Source: Clostridiaceae bacterium
GTDB taxonomy: Bacteria > Bacillota > Clostridia > Saccharofermentanales > DTU023
Length of the DNA stretch: 11,700 bases
Assembly: GCA_012798865.1 (NCBI GenBank)
Contig: JAAZMK010000087.1
Coordinates: 1 to 11,700, forward strand
Direction of reading: 5' to 3'
Shown piece after piece: positions 6,497-11,700 of this stretch. Under the pieces are notes generated by a model that had not been told where the DNA came from, ran no database searches, and worked only from the letters and a program-made list of their open reading frames with translations. The position numbers were made by a program, and so were the translations under genes. The first letter of the stretch is position 1. Each line of letters opens with the position of its first letter.

Positions 6497-7844
6497 TTCG
6501 GCGATTGTACTTATATCCGTTTTATCAACGGCTCTGATCGTGATTCCCGTCATGCTCTGGCTGAACAAAAGGGATCGCCGACGTGCCGATCAGAACGTGA
6601 TGCGCACGATGCGGCGAATTGCCAATGAGCGAACGGAGTCGCAGGCAATCTTGTCCTCTCTCAATGTCGGTATTGTCGCTTATGGAAGCGACAACCGCCT
6701 CATCGCGTCGAATCCCGTTGCGGAGATTTATTTCGGCGTGATCCCGGATTCGCTTGATAGTTTTCTTGATCGATTCGGCGCGGACAACGGTATGCGAGCC
6801 GCTTACTACTTGGAGAGCGATGACGTCTCCGGTGAACTCGATATCGACGGCTATACGCTGAGACTCGTCTGTCAGCAACACCCTCTTCGTATTGACGGCG
6901 AACGTTTTGGGGGGCACATTATTACGGCACAGGATGTCACACAATTTCGCCGACAAGAGGAACAACGGAAGGTATTTGTCGCCAATGTCTCGCATGAATT
7001 GAAAACTCCTCTGACAACGATCAAGTCATATTCAGAAACGTTGCTCGATTGGGGAATCGACGAGAAAAGCAGGGATGATATCAAGTCCGACGTCACGCGT
7101 ATTTACGATGACTCAATCCGCATGGAACGCCTGATCGCTGATCTTTTACTTCTTTCGACGATTGACAGCAGTCGTCTTCACGTCCAGATGGTGCTCTTCA
7201 ATCTCTCCGAATGCGCTCGACAGATTTGCGAACGATTTAAGGATCAAGCTTCCGCCAAGTCCATTGCGCTCGATTTCTCCGTCTTATCGCTCCAGTCGAC
7301 CGTTCTCGCCGATCGATCTTCCGTAGAGAGAATCTTGACGAATCTGATTGTCAATGCGATTCACTATACGGAAGCAGGTGGCAGTATTCGCGTCTATGCC
7401 GGCAATATTGTGGACGATTTCTACATTAAGGTTGTCGATGACGGCGTCGGTATTGATCAAACCGATTTAGACAATATTTTCAGGCGTTTTTACAGGGTAG
7501 ACAAAACAGGATCGCGTGCTTTCGGCGGAACGGGGCTCGGACTTCCCATCGCTCAAGAGTTAGCGCGGATGCAGCGCGGACGTATTGAAGCGGAGAGCGA
7601 GCCAGGCATCGGTAGCCAATTCACCTTGTTTTTACCGAGTGCACGGCGGATCCTCAGAGAATCTCTATTTGAAGTGTCCAAAAGAGAAAAACCCCGCGAT
7701 GCTGTCGCGACAGCCGCACATGACACAGTAAGGCGGTGGCTCGACGAGCTTTCGGGAGAAGAAAATGTTAAGTATGATACGGGTTCATTCGATTTACGTG
7801 GACTCCTTGATATAATAGATAGAAAAGTCAACGATTGTCCTTAA
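6489..7844 (+). CDS. walK: Sensor histidine kinase with one membrane segment and PAS domain, WalK (VicK)-like
   Basis: A 451-residue sensor kinase, partner of the adjacent regulator. A single membrane helix (about 5-25) is followed by a basic stretch and a PAS-like domain (about 48-155). The HisKA domain has phosphoacceptor His169 in NVSHELKTPL, and the ATPase domain has the N box NLIVNAIHY (285-293), G1 VVDDGVGID (315-323), an F-box FRRFYRVD and G2 GGTGLGL (346-352). There is no extracytoplasmic sensor loop and no obvious HAMP domain. This resembles streptococcal VicK more than the two-helix Bacillus WalK. About 65 residues follow the last kinase motif (386-451), a charged tail ending RKVNDCP that I do not recognise. 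The TTG start at 6489 is chosen because a stop lies just upstream in frame and the next ATG would remove the membrane helix. It overlaps walR by eight bases. Confidence 0.8.
   Translation: MNDSAIVLISVLSTALIVIPVMLWLNKRDRRRADQNVMRTMRRIANERTESQAILSSLNVGIVAYGSDNRLIASNPVAEIYFGVIPDSLDSFLDRFGADNGMRAAYYLESDDVSGELDIDGYTLRLVCQQHPLRIDGERFGGHIITAQDVTQFRRQEEQRKVFVANVSHELKTPLTTIKSYSETLLDWGIDEKSRDDIKSDVTRIYDDSIRMERLIADLLLLSTIDSSRLHVQMVLFNLSECARQICERFKDQASAKSIALDFSVLSLQSTVLADRSSVERILTNLIVNAIHYTEAGGSIRVYAGNIVDDFYIKVVDDGVGIDQTDLDNIFRRFYRVDKTGSRAFGGTGLGLPIAQELARMQRGRIEAESEPGIGSQFTLFLPSARRILRESLFEVSKREKPRDAVATAAHDTVRRWLDELSGEENVKYDTGSFDLRGLLDIIDRKVNDCP
7788..7816 (+). promoter_or_regulatory. Candidate promoter for murA inside the end of walK
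   Basis: A perfect TATAAT lies at 7811-7816, with only a poor -35 match (TTCGAT, 7788-7793) 17 bases before it. It would start a transcript near 7823 and give murA a leader of about 100 bases containing the 7877-7903 stem-loop. A chance match within coding sequence is quite possible. Confidence 0.25.
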
Positions 7845-7876
7845 CCACGAAGACAATTGATAAGAAGAAAAAATAA

Positions 7877-7903
7877 CGCCTCACGTAAATATCGGTAGAG
7901 GCG
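7877..7903 (+). promoter_or_regulatory. Stem-loop in the walK-murA gap
   Basis: CGCCTC (7877-7882) pairs perfectly with GAGGCG (7898-7903) around a 15-base loop, 18 bases before the murA start. The first loop bases AC can also pair with GT near its end if one A bulges. No U-run follows (ATTTGAAAAG), so a simple intrinsic terminator is unlikely. It could be a leader structure that affects murA translation or mRNA stability. This is the only sizeable gap (77 bases) in the cluster from walR to mfd. Confidence 0.35.
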
Positions 7904-7921
7904 ATTTGAAAAGAGGTTCAT

Positions 7922-9196
7922 TTGCGTAGTTACTTAATCGAGGGTGGGCATCCTCTTACCGGACATGTGAAGATAGGCGGGTCAAAAAATGCATCGCTCG
8001 CCGTTTTGTCCGCGGCGATGGTGATCGACGGACCGTGTGTCATAGACAATCTCCCTGCCATCAGCGATATCGATGTACTTCTACAGATTTTTAGCGATAT
8101 CGGGGCGACGGTTGAGCAGCTCGCACCCGGGAAGGTGCGGCTCGATGCCCGTACGATCAATACGCATGAGGCGTTACACTCGCGCGTGACGGAGATACGC
8201 GGGTCGTATTATTTGCTCGGAGCTCTTCTCGGACGTTTCGGCAAAGTCTCTCTGCGTATGCCGGGAGGATGTGATTTCGGGGTGCGTCCTATAGACCTTC
8301 ATCTTAAGGGTTTTCAGGCGCTCGGAGCCACAACGGATGTCGGTCGCGGGATTGTGACGTGTTCGGCGGAAGAGTTGGTCGGTGGAGGCGTATTCCTTGA
8401 TACGGTCAGCGTGGGTGCGACGATCAATATTATGTTGGCCGCAGTCAAGGCAAAGGGGAAAACAGTAATTGACAATGCCGCACGCGAACCGCACATCGTC
8501 GATGTCGCGAACTTTCTGAACGTGATGGGTGCCGATATTCGCGGTGCCGGTACCGATGTTATTCGAATTAACGGTCGCCCGATGCTTCCCGGTGGCAGAG
8601 AGTACACGGTCATTCCCGATCAGATAGAGGCGGGGACCTACATGTTGCTGGCACCTTTAACACGCGGCGATATTACGGTCGACGGCGTGATCCCCAAGCA
8701 TATGGAGCCCTTGACCGCCAAGCTGCAGGAAATGGACGTGACGGTTGAGGACGGGGAGGACTCGATTCGCGTTTATCTTTCCGAGGGCGATACGCTTCGC
8801 TCAACGAGCTTTAAGACGATGCCGTATCCCGGGTTCCCGACAGACCTTCAGCCTCAAGCGACTGTGCTTCTCTGTTTGGCGGAAGGTACCGGGCGTATGA
8901 TTGAGAACGTATGGGAAAATCGATTCCAATACGTCGACGCGCTTCGCATGATGGGGGCGAACATCATCACTTCCGGGCGTCTCGCTGTCGTTCAGGGCGG
9001 CGCGAAACTTTCAGGTTCACGCGTCATGGCGCGCGACTTGCGCGCAGGAGCCGCGATGGTGATGGCGGGGCTTGCTGCCAGTGGAGCGACGGAAGTTCTC
9101 GACATCGACAGAATTGAACGCGGGTACGAGCATTTTGTCGAAAAATTGACGAAGCTCGGCGCCGTTATTTCACGTATTGAAAGAGAAAACGCATGA
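7922..9196 (+). CDS. murA: UDP-N-acetylglucosamine 1-carboxyvinyltransferase
   Basis: A 424-residue cytosolic enzyme that transfers enolpyruvate from PEP to UDP-GlcNAc, the first committed step of peptidoglycan synthesis. Active-site signatures are Lys22-Asn23 in GSKNASLAVL, Arg93 in EIRGSYYLLG, Cys117 in RMPGGCDFGVRP (the residue alkylated by fosfomycin, so sensitivity to it is expected), and Asp308 in YPGFPTDLQPQ. The length is typical for the inside-out alpha/beta barrel. The TTG start at 7922 fits the family's N terminus (MRSYLIEGG) and has a purine-rich AAAAGAGG upstream; no better start is available. The stop overlaps the next gene's start (ATGA). Many Bacillota have two MurA paralogues (murA1/murA2, also called murZ); which one this is cannot be decided here. 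Confidence 0.95.
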   Translation: MRSYLIEGGHPLTGHVKIGGSKNASLAVLSAAMVIDGPCVIDNLPAISDIDVLLQIFSDIGATVEQLAPGKVRLDARTINTHEALHSRVTEIRGSYYLLGALLGRFGKVSLRMPGGCDFGVRPIDLHLKGFQALGATTDVGRGIVTCSAEELVGGGVFLDTVSVGATINIMLAAVKAKGKTVIDNAAREPHIVDVANFLNVMGADIRGAGTDVIRINGRPMLPGGREYTVIPDQIEAGTYMLLAPLTRGDITVDGVIPKHMEPLTAKLQEMDVTVEDGEDSIRVYLSEGDTLRSTSFKTMPYPGFPTDLQPQATVLLCLAEGTGRMIENVWENRFQYVDALRMMGANIITSGRLAVVQGGAKLSGSRVMARDLRAGAAMVMAGLAASGATEVLDIDRIERGYEHFVEKLTKLGAVISRIERENA

Positions 9197-10191
9197 GCGT
9201 TTTTACGCTGTCGCTGCGCTCGGGATCGAGCGGTAATTCAACGTACATTCGTACGGATTCCGCTCGGATTGCGGTCGATTGCGGTATGACCGGCAAGCAA
9301 TTTGCCCTCGCTCTTCGATCGATCGGCGAAGACGCCATCGCTGTAGATGCATTGTTGCTGACACACGAGCACATCGATCACTGTTCGGGTATTGGCGTCG
9401 TGATGAGACGGTATGGTATTCCTCTCTATACGACGAGGAGCACGTTCGAGGGTGCGCGAGATATTCTCGGCAACATCAATGAATCACTTGTCAATATTAT
9501 TGAACCCGGCAAAGCGTTCTCTATCCGCGATACGGTCGTTTTGCCGTTTTCTGTTCCCCATGACGCGTCTGATCCTGTTGGATTTCGCATTTATACTGCC
9601 GAAGGCGATGTTGGCGTCGTAACGGACTTGGGACATTTTTCTCCTGAAGTGAAAAATTCGCTAGATGGTTGCCGCGTTGTCTACCTCGAAGCGAATTTCG
9701 ATCCCGATTTATTGGAGTCCGGATTGTACCCGCAGTTTTTAAAAAGGCGGATAGCCGGAAGTCACGGGCATCTCTCCAACTTCGATGCCGGCGATGCCGC
9801 TGTGCAACTGTTGCATACGGGCACGGAGGCGTTTCTGCTCTGTCATCTGTCTCGCGATAATAATCGTCCCGGTCTTGCGTTGAAAACGGTGAGCGAGCGT
9901 CTGCTCCGCGAAGGGGCGAGGGCAGGACGTGATTACGTCATTAACGCATCACCACGCTATGAGTGTTCACGCGTTTACCATTATCGGCGTACGCTCCCCG
10001 GGCAGCCCAAATCGCTTCCCTCATTGCATGAGGAGTCACAAATTACGGAGAATTATACGCAGTGTACGATGGCAGTGCCTGAGATACGTGGAGGTGACGC
10101 CGGCATGGCAGCGAAGAATTATACGCAGTGTACGATGGCGGCGCAGCAAAACGATTCTGTGCTTCACCTTCAAGATGGGGAGAGTGTCTGA
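9193..10191 (+). CDS. Metallo-beta-lactamase-fold hydrolase, VicX/YycJ (WalJ)-like, with repeat-bearing tail
   Basis: A 332-residue protein. Residues 1 to about 268 are a complete YycJ/VicX-type metallo-hydrolase: SGSSGNSTYI (10-19) is a family marker, and the two-metal site is His58-Glu-His60-Ile-Asp62-His63, His123, Asp145, with HGHLSN at 191-196 and His218 in LCHLSRDNN. Family members accompany WalRK in Bacillus and streptococci; a nuclease-like role has been proposed, but the cellular substrate is uncertain. The family usually ends near residue 264. Here about 60 more residues follow, containing the peptide NYTQCTMA twice (287-294 and 309-316, 22 residues apart) with VPEIRGGDAGMA between them, unlike the rest of the protein. 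The start ATG overlaps the murA stop by four bases, and the stop TGA overlaps the pth start by one base. Confidence 0.85.
   Translation: MSVFTLSLRSGSSGNSTYIRTDSARIAVDCGMTGKQFALALRSIGEDAIAVDALLLTHEHIDHCSGIGVVMRRYGIPLYTTRSTFEGARDILGNINESLVNIIEPGKAFSIRDTVVLPFSVPHDASDPVGFRIYTAEGDVGVVTDLGHFSPEVKNSLDGCRVVYLEANFDPDLLESGLYPQFLKRRIAGSHGHLSNFDAGDAAVQLLHTGTEAFLLCHLSRDNNRPGLALKTVSERLLREGARAGRDYVINASPRYECSRVYHYRRTLPGQPKSLPSLHEESQITENYTQCTMAVPEIRGGDAGMAAKNYTQCTMAAQQNDSVLHLQDGESV
10051..10139 (+). repeat. In-frame direct repeat in the vicX tail, 66-base period
   Basis: A 23-base sequence beginning AATTATACGCAGTGTACG occurs at 10051-10073 and again, identically, at 10117-10139, exactly 66 bases (22 codons) apart, so the frame is kept. 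Between the copies lies 10088-10109, which matches window positions 1-22 at 21 of 22 bases, and 10076-10091, which resembles 52-67. The segment also contains small inverted parts such as GGCAGTGCC and TACGCAGTGTA. It looks like an inserted or duplicated repeat tolerated as extra C-terminal residues. Confidence 0.85.
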
Positions 10192-10892
10192 TGGACAGTC
10201 TCTGGCTCATTGTCGGACTTGGCAACCCCGGGCGTCGCTATAACAAGACATGGCACAATCTCGGTCGAATGGGTGTTGACGTGCTTGCGAAACGGCATCA
10301 AATCGCCATGAGACGGCGACGTTTCGGCGGAGTAACAGGGGAGGGACGGATTGCTGGTCAAAGCGTCTTGCTGCTTCAACCGGACACCTATATGAACCGT
10401 TCCGGTGAAAGTCTCATGCGTGCTATGTCATTTTATAAAATTCCGAACGAACGCATCGTCATTCTCTATGATGATTACGACATACCGTTAAGTCGGATCA
10501 GAATACGTGAAACCGGGAGCGCCGGTACACATAACGGCATGAAATCAATTATCGGTCATCTGAAAGATCATCATTTTTGGCGTGTGCGCATCGGCATCGG
10601 TCCGAGACCTGCAGGCGATACGGTTGCCTTTGTCCTTGATAAAATAGGACGCAGTGCGGAGCGCATCGTGGCGGAGGTGTTGGAGGATGCCGCCGATGCG
10701 ACGGAGTTGATTCTCCGTGGTGAACATCAGGTTGCCCAAGAACGCTTTAACAAGAAGGGTCCGCTAGATGACGGTGAAACTCGCGAGAAAACTGAGGATC
10801 GGAATATCCCGGAAGCGATGACCGGTGTCGTTCAATGCTCCGCCGACGCGAGCGGTCAAATCGCTGAGGGGGACGAAGGAGAATCGTGTTAA
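10191..10892 (+). CDS. pth: Peptidyl-tRNA hydrolase with C-terminal extension
   Basis: A 233-residue bacterial Pth, which releases peptides from prematurely dropped peptidyl-tRNA so the tRNA can be recycled. Key residues are visible: Asn12 in GLGNPG (9-14), catalytic His22 in the WHNLG segment, Asn69 in TYMNRSGES, Asp94 in LYDDYDIP, and Asn115 in GTHNGMKSII. The family normally ends near residue 185-195. Here about 40 residues follow (from about 190), rich in Asp, Glu and Gly and ending GDEGESC, of no recognised function. The ATG at 10191 is preferred over an upstream in-frame ATG at 10128 because GGGGAG lies eight bases before it, the family's N terminus starts there, and it follows the vicX stop in the overlapping TGATG arrangement. 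The last seven bases overlap the mfd start. Confidence 0.93.
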   Translation: MDSLWLIVGLGNPGRRYNKTWHNLGRMGVDVLAKRHQIAMRRRRFGGVTGEGRIAGQSVLLLQPDTYMNRSGESLMRAMSFYKIPNERIVILYDDYDIPLSRIRIRETGSAGTHNGMKSIIGHLKDHHFWRVRIGIGPRPAGDTVAFVLDKIGRSAERIVAEVLEDAADATELILRGEHQVAQERFNKKGPLDDGETREKTEDRNIPEAMTGVVQCSADASGQIAEGDEGESC

Positions 10893-11700
10893 ATCATCGC
10901 GAGGGAGAAGTGACGACCGTTTGGTCTGATGCGTCCGATGTTCTCTTGCGCTCTCCTGCCGGTCGTGACATTCTGCGCGCTATTGAGGACGGTTCACCGC
11001 TTAATATCAGCGGACTGGTCGATTCCGCCAAATCGTTCTTAATCGCCTCACTTGAAGAGAAGACGGGGCGCAAGGCGTGTGTCTTTGTCCCGGACGAGGC
11101 GCGAGCCTATTCGCTTCGAGAGGAATTGGCTGCATTAATTCCTGAAGAAAGCATCTTGACTTTTCATAGCCGCGAGCTGTCGCTTTATGACATTCGGGCG
11201 ACGAATCGCGATCGTGAGATGATGCGTTCCGCAGTCCTGATGCGCCTTCTGAGACGAGACTTCCGCGTGCTGATTGTACCTGCCGATGCGGCACTTCAAC
11301 GCGTCCGCTCTCCGGAGACATACCGCCGTTTCGTTTGTACTCTCGCTGTGGGGCAAGAGATGAATCCCGATACATTGGAAAGCCATCTGGCGACGGCAGG
11401 GTACGAGCGCGTACCGCAAGTGGAGCAACCGGGACAGTACGCCCGCCGCGGCGACATAGTCGACGTGTTTCCGCCCGACGCGACGCATAGACGATATGAA
11501 GCGATCCGTATTCTTTTTTTCGATATCGTGATCGACGAGCTGAAGGCTTTCGATCCCGATTCACAGCGCTCGACGCACACCATCCGCCGCGTAGACATTC
11601 CGCCTGCGCGTGAAATTGTCATGACAGACGAGGAGCGGGAAGCGACTGCGGATCGTTTAGAGATCGCGATGGCGGAGGAAATCGCTCGTCATCGTCGCAA
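10886..11700 (+). CDS. mfd: Transcription-repair coupling factor Mfd, N-terminal part (cut by window end)
   Basis: The first 271 codons of Mfd, the ATP-dependent translocase that removes stalled RNA polymerase and recruits UvrA to damaged DNA. The frame runs open to the window edge. Family features of the UvrB-like N-terminal region are SGLVDSAKSFLIASLEE, FVPDEARAYSLREEL, and the conserved block YARRGDIVDVFPP, followed by IRILFFDIVIDELKAFDPDSQRS in outline. The block has Arg-Gly-Asp where most homologues have Arg-Gly-Gly or Arg-Gly-Ser. The RNA-polymerase-binding and helicase domains lie beyond the window. A GTG at 10886, overlapping pth by seven bases with AAGGAG four bases upstream, is the likely start; another GTG at 10910 (spaced from GAGGGAGAA) is an alternative. 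The pth-mfd order is widespread in Bacillota. Confidence 0.9.
   Translation, partial: MLNHREGEVTTVWSDASDVLLRSPAGRDILRAIEDGSPLNISGLVDSAKSFLIASLEEKTGRKACVFVPDEARAYSLREELAALIPEESILTFHSRELSLYDIRATNRDREMMRSAVLMRLLRRDFRVLIVPADAALQRVRSPETYRRFVCTLAVGQEMNPDTLESHLATAGYERVPQVEQPGQYARRGDIVDVFPPDATHRRYEAIRILFFDIVIDELKAFDPDSQRSTHTIRRVDIPPAREIVMTDEEREATADRLEIAMAEEIARHRR

Noticed and set aside
5663..6568. Long open frame on the minus strand (about 300 codons) opposite walR
   Set aside because: It lies entirely opposite walR and the ends of its neighbours, whose product is an unmistakable response regulator. Its translation has no recognisable domain and is a by-product of codon bias.
7834..7857. Imperfect inverted repeat at the walK stop codon (ATTGTC-C-TT with AAGACAAT), possible terminator
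   Set aside because: The stem is AT-rich with a bulge and is followed by an A-rich rather than T-rich stretch, so it is not a convincing intrinsic terminator.
10128..10190. Upstream ATG extending pth by 21 residues
   Set aside because: It lies inside the vicX repeat tail, lacks a good ribosome site, and adds residues before the conserved Pth N terminus; the ATG at 10191 has GGGGAG at proper spacing.
11007..11622. Several overlapping minus-strand open frames near the right end
   Set aside because: They are opposite the N-terminal part of mfd, which is clearly identified by the YARRGDIVDVFPP block; their Arg-rich translations look like antisense shadows.

Overview
The window reads as an ordinary bacterial chromosome segment, most likely from a member of the Bacillota (Firmicutes) with a roughly balanced GC content. 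The evidence is gene content and order: a WalR/WalK-type (VicR/VicK) two-component pair, a YycJ/VicX-like metallo-hydrolase close behind it, and the pth-mfd pair. GTG and TTG starts are used alongside ATG. Genus cannot be fixed from the sequence alone. Almost every coding stretch belongs to a recognisable family; the unusual material lies in repeats and protein tails.

Layout. Positions 1-128 hold the last codons of an unidentified plus-strand gene, followed 21 bases later by an ABC exporter half-transporter (150-1931). Next comes about 400 bases without a gene (1932-2333). Most of it is a degenerate tandem array of six units with a period of about 62 bases, and its first copy includes the exporter's stop codon. 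Two overlapping half-size ChrA-type chromate transporter genes lie on the minus strand (2334-3445). A divergent intergenic region (3446-3642) has an extended -10 box and a nearby inverted repeat. From there to the right edge all genes are on the plus strand: guanine deaminase (guaD), glucosamine-6-phosphate deaminase (nagB), walR, walK, murA, a VicX/YycJ-like metallo-beta-lactamase-fold protein, pth, and the first 271 codons of mfd, cut by the window end.

How they fit together. guaD and nagB both release ammonia, from guanine and from glucosamine-6-phosphate. NagB also draws on the amino-sugar pool that feeds UDP-GlcNAc, the MurA substrate. WalRK is the envelope-homeostasis two-component system of Gram-positive bacteria, and MurA makes the first committed step of peptidoglycan synthesis, so walR-walK-murA-vicX looks like a cell-envelope cluster. 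It resembles the streptococcal vicRKX arrangement, with a single membrane segment in the kinase and no yycH/yycI, but murA sits between the kinase and vicX. From walR to mfd the genes overlap or are tightly spaced, except for a 77-base gap before murA that contains a stem-loop.

The best leads are three. (1) A short in-frame repeat sits in the extra C-terminal tail of VicX and recurs, in the same reading frame, in the tail of the truncated gene at the left edge. (2) The 62-base tandem array lies between convergent genes. (3) Three neighbouring products (WalK, VicX, Pth) all carry extra C-terminal tails. I found no CRISPR array, insertion sequence, tRNA/rRNA or obvious defence or secretion system, and nothing that amounts to a clear new multi-gene system.
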